Part shown: in pieces, positions 49,799 to 59,296 of the stretch
How positions within the stretch are numbered: position 1 is the first letter of the stretch
Layout of the letters: each line of letters opens with the position of its first letter
Assembly (NCBI RefSeq): GCF_014077505.1
Contig: NZ_JACGWA010000006.1
Location: 62,001-126,000, forward strand
Length of the DNA stretch: 64,000 nt
Reading direction: 5' to 3'
DNA from: Colwellia sp. BRX10-3
GTDB lineage: Bacteria > Pseudomonadota > Gammaproteobacteria > Enterobacterales > Alteromonadaceae
Notes under the pieces: model-generated
Told to the model about the DNA's origin: nothing
The model's input: only the letters and a program-made list of their open reading frames with translations
The model's database searches: none
Program-made: the position numbers and the translations under genes

Positions 49799-52063
49799 TT
49801 AATGCTCTTGTGGTTTAAAAAAACGTAACCGATTGGCATTACTAACCACAGTTAATGATGAAAATGCCATCGCAGCTCCCGCAACAACTGGGTTTAGCAT
49901 TAAGCCGAAGAATGGGTATAAAATACCTGCGGCAAATGGTACACCGGCCACGTTATAAATAAAGGCGCCGAAAAGGTTTTGTTTTATGTTACGCAATGTT
50001 GCTTTACTTACTGCAATCGCATCAGCAAGGCCATGTAATGAACCTCGCATCAAGGTAATATCGGCACTTTCAATAGCCACATCAGTACCAGTACCGATAG
50101 CAAATCCAACATTAGCTATGGCTAAAGCTGGTGCATCATTAATGCCGTCTCCTGTCATGCCAACAATTTCTCCTTGCGCTTGAAGTTCGGTAACTTTGTT
50201 AGATTTTTCTTCCGGTAGTACTTCAGCATATACTTCTTTAATACCTACTTTTTTTGCCACGGCATTAGCTGTTGCTCTATTATCGCCGGTTAGCATAACG
50301 ACACGAATGCCACTTGCCTGAAGTCTTTTAATCGCGGCAATTGAATCTTTTTTGATGGGATCAGAAACCGCGATAATTGCCGCGAGTTTGTTATCAATAG
50401 CCAAATACATCGGTGTTTTGGCTTCATCGGCCAACTGTTGCGCTTTTGCAACAAAGTCGTTTAACGCAATGCCATTTTTTAACATTAATTTTTGATTACC
50501 AAACAGTAGTGGCTGACCATTCAACTTTGCTGTCACACCATGACCTGCAATAGCTTGAAAATCAGTTATCTTTTCAAGCTCAAGGCTTTGCTCAGTTGCT
50601 GAATCAACAATGGCTTGGGCAAGTGGATGTTCAGAGCCACTCTCAATACTGCCTGCTATGATTAAAATATTTTGTTCAGTATAGTTTTCGTCCGCGACGA
50701 TAATATCGGTTACTTTTGGCGCGCCCTCGGTAATTGTGCCTGTTTTATCTAAAATCATGGCGGTAATTTTTGATGCGGTTTGTAATGCTTCACCATTACG
50801 GATCAAAACCCCTGCTTCAGCGGCTTTTCCAACGCCAACCATCACCGACATCGGCGTCGCTAAGCCAAGCGCACAAGGACAGGCGATGATTAAAACAGTG
50901 GTTGCTGAGACAACGGCATAAGCAAGTACAGGATCAGGACCAAAGTTAAGCCATACTAAGGCACTAACAATCGAAATTATCATAATAACAGGGACAAAAT
51001 ACGCTGAAATAATATCAGCTAAACGACCAATGGGTGGCTTAGAGTTTTGTGCTCTTTTAACCATATTAATAATTTGTGCTATCGCGGTGTCTTTGCCTAC
51101 TCGAGTGGCTTTAGATAAAATCGAACCTGATTTATTTAATGTACCCGCGACAATTTCATCACCTTCACCCTTTTCAACAGGCATAGGCTCACCAGTTAAC
51201 ATCGACTCATCGATTGCAGTATGACCTTGGGTTACAACGCCATCTACTGGCACTTTTTCACCTGGCCTTATTCGTACAATGTCATTGAGCAATACTTGTT
51301 CTATAGCGATATCAATTTCTTTATTGTCACGCACAACACGAGCTGTTTTAGCTTGTAAGCCAATTAAACGCTTTATTGCTTCACTTGTTTTCCCTCTTGC
51401 TTTAACTTCAAGCGCTAGACCTAGATTGATTAACCCAATAATCATAGCTGTAGCTTCAAAATAAACATGCCGAGCCATCTCTGGCAATACCATAGGAAAG
51501 AATACAACGATCATGGAATAGAACCAAGCTGTACCGGTTCCTAATGCAATTAAGGTATCCATGTTCGCTGAGTGATTAACTAATGATTTCCAAGCGCCAA
51601 TGTAAAAATGCTTACCAGCGAAATACATAATGGCGGCGCATGCTATGCCGATAATTAACCAAACACCACGCTCTAACGATGTTTCAACAGTCATTGGCCC
51701 GCCAAAGAGGCTATAAATCATTAATGGAATACCTAAACCTAAGGCAACCCACATTTGCTTCATTAAACTAGCGTAATATTTTTCATCAGCCACTTCTTTT
51801 TCATCTAACAGCTTATCATCACTGCTGTCATTTGAACTTTTTGCGTTGTAACCTATATTTTCAATAGCTTTTATAAGTTTTTCCGATGCAACATTTCCAC
51901 TGATTGATACCGTGCGTAAGGCAAAATTCATTTCTGCACTGTCTACACCATTAATATTTTTTAGCGCTGCTTCTATTTTGCCAACACAACTTGCACAACC
52001 AGCGCCCTCAATAATCAACTCTTGAGTATTATTGCTAGGCTTGCTGTCTGTTAATATATCCAT
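49799..52063 (-). CDS. copA: Copper-exporting P1B-type ATPase CopA
   Basis: About 754 residues. One N-terminal metal-binding domain with the CxxC motif GAGCASC (C23, C26); membrane segments with the Cu+ channel motif CPC (395-397); the phosphorylation site DKTGT (439-443); the SEHPLAQAI motif; and the GDGINDAPAL hinge. The last helices carry the N and MxxSS residues of Cu+ ATPases (NPVVAGAAMAFSS). It pumps Cu+ or Ag+ from cytoplasm to periplasm. The ATG at 52063 follows an AAGGAG box. A start at 52117 would add 18 residues inside the upstream frame and is unlikely. Confidence 0.96.
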   Translation of the reverse strand: MDILTDSKPSNNTQELIIEGAGCASCVGKIEAALKNINGVDSAEMNFALRTVSISGNVASEKLIKAIENIGYNAKSSNDSSDDKLLDEKEVADEKYYASLMKQMWVALGLGIPLMIYSLFGGPMTVETSLERGVWLIIGIACAAIMYFAGKHFYIGAWKSLVNHSANMDTLIALGTGTAWFYSMIVVFFPMVLPEMARHVYFEATAMIIGLINLGLALEVKARGKTSEAIKRLIGLQAKTARVVRDNKEIDIAIEQVLLNDIVRIRPGEKVPVDGVVTQGHTAIDESMLTGEPMPVEKGEGDEIVAGTLNKSGSILSKATRVGKDTAIAQIINMVKRAQNSKPPIGRLADIISAYFVPVIMIISIVSALVWLNFGPDPVLAYAVVSATTVLIIACPCALGLATPMSVMVGVGKAAEAGVLIRNGEALQTASKITAMILDKTGTITEGAPKVTDIIVADENYTEQNILIIAGSIESGSEHPLAQAIVDSATEQSLELEKITDFQAIAGHGVTAKLNGQPLLFGNQKLMLKNGIALNDFVAKAQQLADEAKTPMYLAIDNKLAAIIAVSDPIKKDSIAAIKRLQASGIRVVMLTGDNRATANAVAKKVGIKEVYAEVLPEEKSNKVTELQAQGEIVGMTGDGINDAPALAIANVGFAIGTGTDVAIESADITLMRGSLHGLADAIAVSKATLRNIKQNLFGAFIYNVAGVPFAAGILYPFFGLMLNPVVAGAAMAFSSLTVVSNANRLRFFKPQEH

Positions 52064-52268
52064 GATTATCTCCTTGGTTCGCTGCACCTGCACTACCACC
52101 TTGACTCTCACCTTCAATGAGGTGACATATCATGTGTCCTGTATGTACTTTATCTGGTTTATTTAGCCAATCGTTAATAGCACTTCTTAATTTTTCACGC
52201 AATAATAGCGCTGCTTGAAACTGCTTTTCGGGTTCAGCTAAATGATGTTCAATAATCTTTCTAACCAA
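52035..52268 (-). pseudogene. MerR-like C-terminal fragment overlapping copA
   Basis: A 77-codon frame whose HHLAEPEKQFQAALLLREKL segment and GHMICHLIE end resemble the dimerisation helix and C-terminus of MerR-family regulators. The helix-turn-helix part is missing: an in-frame stop lies directly upstream, and the next gene fills that space. Its last 29 bases overlap the copA start, so it could still act as a translational coupler. It is probably the stump of a former CueR-like or related regulator gene. The only candidate start is TTG at 52268. I am unsure whether it is translated. Confidence 0.45.
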
Positions 52269-52274
52269 TAACCA

Positions 52275-52778
52275 TTAATGCTTATGTACTTCTTTAGGTT
52301 TGTAGTCACGACTAGATGAATGGCTGTGTACTACTTTCCAAAAACCATCAATTTTTCTCAAAAGAAAGGTTTGAAAACCACTTTTGTCGAACTCTTTGCC
52401 ACTTTTGTTCACCTTACCTTTTACACGCGTGTCGGCAATTGCCCATGCAAAGTCTTTGGCTTCACCTTCAAAGTGAATTTCAATTTCACTAAAATCTAGC
52501 TTTAAGTACTCTAATGCATCTTTTTCTGGTTCAACATGGTGCTCAACTAAAGAGTTTAACCCCAAATTTTGACCACCACTCTCAACATATCGAGCACCTT
52601 TAAAATCAAGAAAGTTTTTTCTAAAAGGTGCGCCATCACCATTTTCCCAGCCATATTTAATACTACTGATGATATCAGTGATAGCTTTTCTATCTTCACT
52701 AATATGGTCTTTATCACCATGAGCCATTGACGAAAAACTTATCACTAGTACTAAAATTGCCGTAATATATTTATTCAT
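52275..52778 (-). CDS. Secreted NTF2-like (SnoaL/DUF4440) protein, second of a pair
   Basis: 167 residues with a signal peptide ([18 protein letters not shown]), a cone-shaped NTF2-like fold pattern (from [17 protein letters not shown] to [18 protein letters not shown]), and a His/Lys-rich tail [10 protein letters not shown]. The [11 protein letters not shown] close parallels GKWKIVHIHWS of the neighbour at 52802, so the two are tandem paralogues. It sits in the copper cluster between a cytochrome c and copA and is periplasmic. Its role is unknown; histidines at both ends could bind copper. Confidence 0.78.
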   Translation of the reverse strand: MNKYITAILVLVISFSSMAHGDKDHISEDRKAITDIISSIKYGWENGDGAPFRKNFLDFKGARYVESGGQNLGLNSLVEHHVEPEKDALEYLKLDFSEIEIHFEGEAKDFAWAIADTRVKGKVNKSGKEFDKSGFQTFLLRKIDGFWKVVHSHSSSRDYKPKEVHKH

Positions 52779-52801
52779 TTTTAATCCTATTAATAGTTAA
52801 C

Positions 52802-53287
52802 TTAGTTTGACCAATGGATATGGACAATTTTCCACTTACCTGCTGTTTTTTGAAGCACCATAGTTTCCATGCCCTCACTATTGATGTCTTTGCCTCGAAA
52901 TTGCCCTGTCGATTTACTTCTCGACATAGCGTAAGCAAGATCTCCAATAACTTTGACTTGATATTCTATTAGTTCAGTGTTGATAGCTGCCAAATATTTC
53001 ATGTCAGCAATCATATGATGCTGCGCATATTCATCAGCTGATTTTTCTACACCTCCACCTTCGAAAATCAGTACATCATCTGCTAATAATGATCTAGCTG
53101 TAACCTTGTCGCCTGATTTCAACGCTTGATGAAATTGAGCAATGGCTTTACCCGCTTCGGTTTCTATTACAGAAATTTCGGTCTCAATTTTAGCTACATT
53201 TTTGTCGTTCTTATGAGCGTGTAAGTTAAAGCTCATTGATGCGCTCAACACTAAGGTTGTGATTAATATACTTTCAATTACTTTCAT
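52802..53287 (-). CDS. Secreted NTF2-like (SnoaL/DUF4440) protein, first of a pair
   Basis: 161 residues. A signal peptide (ESILITTLVLSASMSFNLHA) is followed by an NTF2-like domain with AIAQFHQALKSGDKVTARSLLADDVLIFEGGG and the closing AGKWKIVHIHWSN. Proteins of this fold bind small ligands or act as enzymes; no catalytic residues are obvious. It is 32 bases after the cytochrome c gene and 23 bases before its paralogue, so all are probably co-transcribed with cusCBA. Its periplasmic location suggests a role in metal handling, which is unproven. Confidence 0.78.
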   Translation of the reverse strand: MKVIESILITTLVLSASMSFNLHAHKNDKNVAKIETEISVIETEAGKAIAQFHQALKSGDKVTARSLLADDVLIFEGGGVEKSADEYAQHHMIADMKYLAAINTELIEYQVKVIGDLAYAMSRSKSTGQFRGKDINSEGMETMVLQKTAGKWKIVHIHWSN

Positions 53288-53319
53288 ATTTGTCTCTTTA
53301 TAGTTTTTCTCGTTAATAT

Positions 53320-53832
53320 TTATTCGACTGCAGTAAGCACTTGATATTGATCAGGTGTTAAAGTTGGAAGGCGTTTTATAAATGCCACCATCGCCCATAT
53401 ACGTTGATCATCATGTGTTTTACCCCAAGCCGGCATTCCTGAAGCTTTAATGCCATGCTTGATCACCCAGAAATTGTTACGTTCAACTTGTATATCATCG
53501 TTATTATCAGGCACAGTTAAATTAGGTGGTGCGGGATATAAACCTAAGCTCATATCACTCTCGCGCTGTCCAGGCTTTAAATGGCAACTAGCGCACATAA
53601 ATTCGTAGTCAACACCACCAGATAACAATAATTCTGGGTCGGTTAAATCTGGCACTTTAATATTTGCAGCCGCCTTTTTTATCGAATTTTTTCTTGTTTC
53701 TTCTAAAATCCAATATACAAAGTCGCTATGGGGTTCGTCTGCAGCCACATTAACAACGCCTGAATACATAACTGCGGCAGTAGTACCAACGCCTAATACT
53801 GCCAACAATAATATTAATTTAATCATTTTCAT
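53320..53832 (-). CDS. Periplasmic monohaem cytochrome c
   Basis: About 170 residues. There is an N-terminal signal or anchor (MIKLILLLAVLGVGTTAAVMY), one haem-binding motif CASCH in YEFMCASCHLKPG, and the distal ligand Met in ASGMPAWGKT. The closing QRIWAMVAFIKRLPTL is typical of class I c-type domains. I choose the ATG at 53832; the frame to 53868 adds residues before the signal. It lies inside the copper cluster, so it may pass electrons in periplasmic Cu+/Cu2+ chemistry; this is inference. Confidence 0.85.
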   Translation of the reverse strand: MKMIKLILLLAVLGVGTTAAVMYSGVVNVAADEPHSDFVYWILEETRKNSIKKAAANIKVPDLTDPELLLSGGVDYEFMCASCHLKPGQRESDMSLGLYPAPPNLTVPDNNDDIQVERNNFWVIKHGIKASGMPAWGKTHDDQRIWAMVAFIKRLPTLTPDQYQVLTAVE

Positions 53833-53910
53833 GACGGTTCCTTTTGATTGAAAGTCACTGATTTCCAATGTATGTACACATATTTGTAGTCAGCGACCAT
53901 TCAAATTTAA

Positions 53911-54231
53911 TTAATGATTATTGTGATCATCTTTGTTCATGTTTTTTTTATCTACTTTTTTCATTTTGCTGTGGTCCATTTGTTTATCCATTTTACTATG
54001 GTCCATCATGTCTTTTGATTTTTTAGCTTGTTTCATACATTTTTTCATCATCGCGATAGCAACAGGATCCTTCATATCCATCTTGCTATGATCCATTTTA
54101 CTGCAATCTGCTTTTTTAGCTTTTTTTACATGCAAACTTGGGTCGTGTGCTGTTGCTGTCATCGATAATGTAATGGCTGGTATTAATACCAAAGCGATTT
54201 TACTGACTGTTTTCATTAAGTTTTTTTTCAT
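53911..54231 (-). CDS. Secreted His/Met-repeat (MDHSKM) copper-binding protein
   Basis: 106 residues. A signal peptide (about 1-28, ending TATA) is followed by a low-complexity region with four copies of DHSKM (KMDHSKMDMKD, MMDHSKMDKQ, MDHSKMKK) and a DDHNNH tail. Met and His in this pattern bind Cu+ or Ag+ in periplasmic scavengers. Two cysteines (DCSKM and MKKCMKQ) add possible ligands. It lies 89 bases after cusA. It has no named family that I can recognise beyond Met/His-rich metal binders. Confidence 0.8.
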   Translation of the reverse strand: MKKNLMKTVSKIALVLIPAITLSMTATAHDPSLHVKKAKKADCSKMDHSKMDMKDPVAIAMMKKCMKQAKKSKDMMDHSKMDKQMDHSKMKKVDKKNMNKDDHNNH

Positions 54232-54320
54232 GATTTACTCCTACGTAAATAGTTAAGGTTTTCTAGGTAAATTTATTAAATGCAATATTATTTGCTTCAA
54301 CATTTTTGTTATTAATAGCT

Positions 54321-57300
54321 TCATATCTTGGTTGCTGTAATTTTTATCGATGACGAACGCCATAAATAAAATAATGTCGGTAAAACTAGCAAGGTTAGTA
54401 TCACCGCACTCAACATGCCGCCAACCATAGGGGCTGCAATACGGCTCATCACTTCAGAACCTGTGCCAGTGCCATATAAAATAGGTAATAATCCAACAAT
54501 TATAGCTGCAGCCGTCATCATCACTGGGCGCACACGCATACCCGCGCCATGCAACACGGCTTGAAATAAGTCTTCTTTGGTCGTGGTAATATCTTTTAAG
54601 CTATGTTCATCTAACATCGCTTTATAAGCTTGGTTTAAATACACCAACATAATAACGCCAATTTCTACCGCCACTCCTGCCAGCGCGATAAAACCGACAC
54701 CTACCGCCACAGAGAAGTTAAAACCTTCTAAATACATCAACCAAATACTGCCAACCATAGCTAACGGCAGAGTACCCATAATCATTGCCACTTCAATTAC
54801 ATTTCTAAAGTTAAGGTAAAGTAGTATCACGATAATAAATAAGGTTAATGGCACCACATAAGCTAACTTGGCTTTTGCGCGCTGCATATATTCGTATTGT
54901 CCTGCCCAAGTAATTGAGTAACCCGCGGGTAGCACTAATTGATCAGTGACCACTTTCTGTGCGGCTTCAACATAAGTGCCGACATCAACACCTTCAATAT
55001 CAACAAAAGCCCAACCATTTAAACGGGCATTTTCAGATTTGATACCCGGAGGTCCATCTTCAATATAAATATTGGCAACATCGCCTAAGGCAATACGTTG
55101 GCCATTTGGCGTAACTATCGGTAATAATGATAACTGCTCTGGAGAGTCACGATAGTCTTGTGGGTAACGCACATTGACTGGATAACGCTCTAAACCCTCA
55201 ACGGTTTGAGTAACGTTCATGCCACCAACAGCGGTTGCTACTACTTGTTGAATTTCAGCGATATTCAAACCATAACGAGCCGCTTTCGCGCGCTGAATAT
55301 CCACTTTTATATATCGACCACCCGCTACACGTTCTGAATAAACTGATGCTGTACCTGGTACGACTTTTAATATCACTTCTAACTGTTGACCAATATCTTG
55401 AATAACCGATAAATCAGGCCCCGCCACTTTTATGCCAACTGGGGTTTTTATACCTGTTGCTAGCATATCAATACGGGTTTTTATTGGCATAACCCAAGCA
55501 TTAGTCACCCCAGGGAGTTTCACTAAAGCGTCGAGTTCTTGTTTCAAACTTTCAGGTGTTACACCTTCACGCCATTGATCATGAGGCTTAAACTGAATAA
55601 AGGTTTCTATCATGGTTAAGGGCGCAGGATCCGTTGCGGTTTCAGCACGGCCTACTTTACCAAATACAGTTTTTACTTCTGGCACTGTTTTAATCAGTTT
55701 GTCAGTTTGTTGTAGCAGTTGACGAGCCTGACCAATCGATATACCAGGATATGTTGTTGGCATGTACATCAGATCGCCTTCATCGAGTGGGGGTATAAAC
55801 TCACTACCAATCTTATTAATTGGATATATACCAATACCCAGTACGATTAATGCTGCTAGTAGTGTTATTTTAGGGAAGTTCAATACGGTTTTAAGTGCAG
55901 GCATATAGATAAATGTCAAAAATCTATTGACCGGATTTTTATGCTCCGGCAGTACTTTACCGCGAATAAAATAGCCCATTAATACCGGTACTAAGGTTAT
56001 AGCTAATGCAGCTGATGCTGCCATAGCATAAGTTTTAGTAAATGCTAACGGAGCAAACATACGCCCTTCTTGTGCTTCTAGGGTAAATACTGGTATAAAG
56101 CTTACGGTAATAATTAATAAACTAAAGAATAATGCCGGGCCTACTTCACTGGCTGACTCAGCCACTATTTGCCAGCGATTTTCTTTCGTTAACGGGGTTT
56201 TTTCCATATGCTTATGCATGTTTTCTATCATAACAATAGCACCATCGATCATCGCCCCTATCGCAATGGCAATACCGCCTAACGACATGATATTGGCGTT
56301 AAGACCTTGCAGGTGCATGATAATAAAAGCCGTTAAAATCCCAATAGGTAAACTGATTATTGCGACTAAAGATGAACGGACATGGAATAAGAAAATAATG
56401 CAAACTAAGGCAACCACACCAAATTCTTCCAACAACTTATAAGCCAAGTTATCGACTGCTCGTTCTATCAATGCTGAACGGTCATAAACTGGCACTATTT
56501 CTACGCCATCAGGTAAGCCTTTTTTAAGCTTTTCAAGCTTGGCTTTTACGCCGTTAATCACTTGCTGAGCGTTTTCGCCAAAGCGCATTACAACAATGCC
56601 GCCAACCGTTTCGCCTTCGCCATTGAGTTCTGCAATGCCTCTGCGCATTTGCGGTCCAGTACCAATATTTGCAACATCTTTTAACAGTAACGGGGTACCA
56701 TTTTGGTTTACACCCAGCGGAATGTTTTCAAGATCGTCAACGCCTGTTATATAGCCTGTAGCTCTGACCATATACTCAGCTTCAGCCATTTCAACGACTG
56801 AGGCACCGATTTCCTGATTACCTTGTTTAATGGCAGTTTGAATAAGTGATAGTGGAATACCATAGGCACGTAGTTTTTCTGGATCTACGTTGACTTGATA
56901 TTGTTTAACCATTCCACCCAGTGCAGTAACTTCTGAGACGCCAGGCACAGTTTGTAATTCAAACTTCAAAAACCAGTCTTGTATACTGCGCAGTTGGCTT
57001 AAATCATGTTGGCCTGTTGTATCGGTAAGCGCATATAAATATACCCAACCAACGCCCGTGGCATCAGGACCCAGTTGCGGCCGTGCATCACTGGGTAAGT
57101 TAGGCGCAACTTGGCTTAAATATTCAAGTACCCGAGAACGTGCCCAGTAAAGGTCGGTATCTTCATCGAAAATAACGTAAACATAGGAATCACCAAAGAA
57201 TGAATAACCACGAACGGTCACAGCGCCTGGCACTGATAACATGGCGGTAGTCATCGGATAAGTTACTTGATCTTCAACCACTTGTGGCGCTTGGCCTGGA

Positions 57301-57458
57301 TAGCTTGTTTTAATTATCACTTGCACGTCTGAAAGATCAGGTAGTGCATCAATCGGTGTTTTGCTAACTGAATATAAACCCGCGCCTACTAAAAGCATGG
57401 TTGCTAGCAAGACAAAGAAACGGTTACCAATCGACCATCGAATAATAGCAGTAATCAT
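54321..57458 (-). CDS. cusA: CusA-type Cu(I)/Ag(I) RND efflux pump
   Basis: 1045 residues, 12 transmembrane helices and two large periplasmic loops. The methionines that bind and relay Cu+ in E. coli CusA (M573, M623, M672) are all present, each offset by seven: M566 in YMPTTYPG, M616 in APLTMIETF and M665 in RIDMLATG. The proton-relay Asp is D405 in GAMIDGAIVM. The SEFIPPLDEGD segment is characteristic of heavy-metal RND pumps. It exports monovalent copper or silver from periplasm to outside with CusB and CusC, and starts 17 bases after cusB. Confidence 0.96.
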   Translation of the reverse strand: MITAIIRWSIGNRFFVLLATMLLVGAGLYSVSKTPIDALPDLSDVQVIIKTSYPGQAPQVVEDQVTYPMTTAMLSVPGAVTVRGYSFFGDSYVYVIFDEDTDLYWARSRVLEYLSQVAPNLPSDARPQLGPDATGVGWVYLYALTDTTGQHDLSQLRSIQDWFLKFELQTVPGVSEVTALGGMVKQYQVNVDPEKLRAYGIPLSLIQTAIKQGNQEIGASVVEMAEAEYMVRATGYITGVDDLENIPLGVNQNGTPLLLKDVANIGTGPQMRRGIAELNGEGETVGGIVVMRFGENAQQVINGVKAKLEKLKKGLPDGVEIVPVYDRSALIERAVDNLAYKLLEEFGVVALVCIIFLFHVRSSLVAIISLPIGILTAFIIMHLQGLNANIMSLGGIAIAIGAMIDGAIVMIENMHKHMEKTPLTKENRWQIVAESASEVGPALFFSLLIITVSFIPVFTLEAQEGRMFAPLAFTKTYAMAASAALAITLVPVLMGYFIRGKVLPEHKNPVNRFLTFIYMPALKTVLNFPKITLLAALIVLGIGIYPINKIGSEFIPPLDEGDLMYMPTTYPGISIGQARQLLQQTDKLIKTVPEVKTVFGKVGRAETATDPAPLTMIETFIQFKPHDQWREGVTPESLKQELDALVKLPGVTNAWVMPIKTRIDMLATGIKTPVGIKVAGPDLSVIQDIGQQLEVILKVVPGTASVYSERVAGGRYIKVDIQRAKAARYGLNIAEIQQVVATAVGGMNVTQTVEGLERYPVNVRYPQDYRDSPEQLSLLPIVTPNGQRIALGDVANIYIEDGPPGIKSENARLNGWAFVDIEGVDVGTYVEAAQKVVTDQLVLPAGYSITWAGQYEYMQRAKAKLAYVVPLTLFIIVILLYLNFRNVIEVAMIMGTLPLAMVGSIWLMYLEGFNFSVAVGVGFIALAGVAVEIGVIMLVYLNQAYKAMLDEHSLKDITTTKEDLFQAVLHGAGMRVRPVMMTAAAIIVGLLPILYGTGTGSEVMSRIAAPMVGGMLSAVILTLLVLPTLFYLWRSSSIKITATKI

Positions 57459-57475
57459 ATTTTATTTACTCCTAA

Positions 57476-59296
57476 TTAGTGGTTTGAGTGGTCAACAGGC
57501 GATTCTTCAACAGAAGATTCAACACTTGATTTATCACCATCTAACAATGGCGAAATGTCAGTAATAATGAAATTTCCATCACGTATTTCAAAAGTAAATG
57601 TCACCTCCATGCCTTTGTTGAAACTAGCTAAACTCACGCTTTCATCGGTAATAAAATCTACTGTTGCAGCCGGTCTATTCCATTTTGCTATCGCTGAACG
57701 ACTGATATTAATCATGCCATGGTCAACCATAAGTGAATTTATTGTGCCTGTTACTGTTGCAGAACTTACTTCGTCAACTTGCGGTTTGTCCATTGCCATT
57801 GAAGTGCTTTGATCAGGAATGTGAATGTTAGTGATTATATAATCGGCTTCGGCCGTTTTACTCACTTCAACATGTAAACTTAGTCCTACTTTGAGGAGCG
57901 AAAAGTCGATAGTATCAATGGCAATAAAGTCCATCACCATTTCAGGCCAACTCCATTCAGGAATAGCTTCATGCGAAAGTGATAACATCTTATGTTCTGC
58001 CATTAAACTTTCTACTTTAGCTTGCACCCAAACCGATACGGGTGCTAATTGCTCATCATCTGATTTATTACTATACATGCGTTTAAAATCAGAAGACTTA
58101 CTCGACTCTGAATCCAATAAAAATTGCGCCGAACTCACAACTTTTTCGCCTGCTCTAAGTCCGGTAAGTATTTCAACGCTTTCACTGTCATATCGGCCAA
58201 CAGTTACGGCAATAGACTTAAAGCTGCCCTCACCTAATGCCAGCACAACTCGGTCTTGTTTACCTGTTCTGATCAATGCTTCAGTTGGGATCAGTAGTGC
58301 TTTTTCATCACCTGAAGTATGAATGACTATTTGCGCAAACATATTAGGTTTAAAGGCACCATCTTCATTACTAAAACGTGAACGCACTTTAACCGTGCGA
58401 GTTTTAGCATCAAGCGTTGGGTAGATAAAATCTACTTGTCCTTGCCATGTTTTGCCGGGCAAATAATCTAAAGTCATGGTAACCTCTGTGCCCTTTTTAA
58501 CTTGATTGGCTTGTCTTTCAAATACTTCTGTTTCAAGCCAAACTTCAGACAGGTCGCCAATGGACAATAACGTTGTACCTGGCTTAACAAAAAAACCTTC
58601 TCGTATATTTAAGGTTTCTACAACACCATTTTGCGGCGCATAAAAGGTGATTTTTTGCTGAACTTTCTTAGTTTTAATCAGTTTTTCGATAGCCGAACTG
58701 GGAAGTAGCAACGCCTTTAATCTATTTTCGGCGGCATTGATTAGCTGACGATTATCACGGCTTAATGCCAATAACAATTCTTCTTGAGCATTGACTAACT
58801 CTGGCGAATAAATATCATAAAGGGGGTCATTTTTCTTCACCGTATCACCAACGGCTTTTACATATAGCTTTTCTACCCAACCCTCTACGCGCGGATGTAT
58901 ATGCACGAGTTTTTCTTGATCAAAACTGACATAGCCAACTGTATTTATTTCAAAGTGCAGTGGTTTATATCTTGCTATAACCGTTCTTACTCCTAGGTTA
59001 TTCACTACATCTGGAGAAATACGAATAGTGCCTTCGCCTTCATCAGGTCCCTTACCACCATCATCATAAACAGGCACTAAGTCCATACCCATGGGTGACT
59101 TACCGGCTTTATCTCTTCTATAGTTAGCATCCATGGGTGCAACCCAATAGAGTGGTTTTTCTTCTACTTCGGCAGTCACTGTTTGGTCAGACCCAACTGG
59201 CGCCATAAAAGTATAAGCACCAAATGTCAGTATCGAACCAATCACCATACCGACAATTAATGGCTTTATGGGTTTATTTGTCGTATTTGTACTCAT
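57476..59296 (-). CDS. cusB: CusB adaptor fused to two CusF-like domains
   Basis: 606 residues, against about 407 for E. coli CusB. Order: an N-terminal membrane helix (12-32); a degenerate heavy-metal-binding segment YWVAPMDANYRR...SPMGMDLVPVY (50-77); the adaptor core with lipoyl, alpha-hairpin and barrel parts (about 90-395); and then two CusF-like domains, at about 424-493 and 514-582. The first keeps the ligands H442, W450, M453, M455 of the copper chaperone CusF; the second has R533, R541, A544, V546 at the same places and should not bind copper. An acidic tail ends VDHSNH. It overlaps the cusC stop codon (TAATG). Confidence 0.94.
   Translation of the reverse strand: MSTNTTNKPIKPLIVGMVIGSILTFGAYTFMAPVGSDQTVTAEVEEKPLYWVAPMDANYRRDKAGKSPMGMDLVPVYDDGGKGPDEGEGTIRISPDVVNNLGVRTVIARYKPLHFEINTVGYVSFDQEKLVHIHPRVEGWVEKLYVKAVGDTVKKNDPLYDIYSPELVNAQEELLLALSRDNRQLINAAENRLKALLLPSSAIEKLIKTKKVQQKITFYAPQNGVVETLNIREGFFVKPGTTLLSIGDLSEVWLETEVFERQANQVKKGTEVTMTLDYLPGKTWQGQVDFIYPTLDAKTRTVKVRSRFSNEDGAFKPNMFAQIVIHTSGDEKALLIPTEALIRTGKQDRVVLALGEGSFKSIAVTVGRYDSESVEILTGLRAGEKVVSSAQFLLDSESSKSSDFKRMYSNKSDDEQLAPVSVWVQAKVESLMAEHKMLSLSHEAIPEWSWPEMVMDFIAIDTIDFSLLKVGLSLHVEVSKTAEADYIITNIHIPDQSTSMAMDKPQVDEVSSATVTGTINSLMVDHGMINISRSAIAKWNRPAATVDFITDESVSLASFNKGMEVTFTFEIRDGNFIITDISPLLDGDKSSVESSVEESPVDHSNH

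Noticed and set aside
53911-54231. MDHSKM repeats as a DNA-level repeat array or mobile element
   Set aside because: The repeats are short, imperfect at DNA level and in frame within a signal-peptide protein, so they are a protein metal-binding feature.
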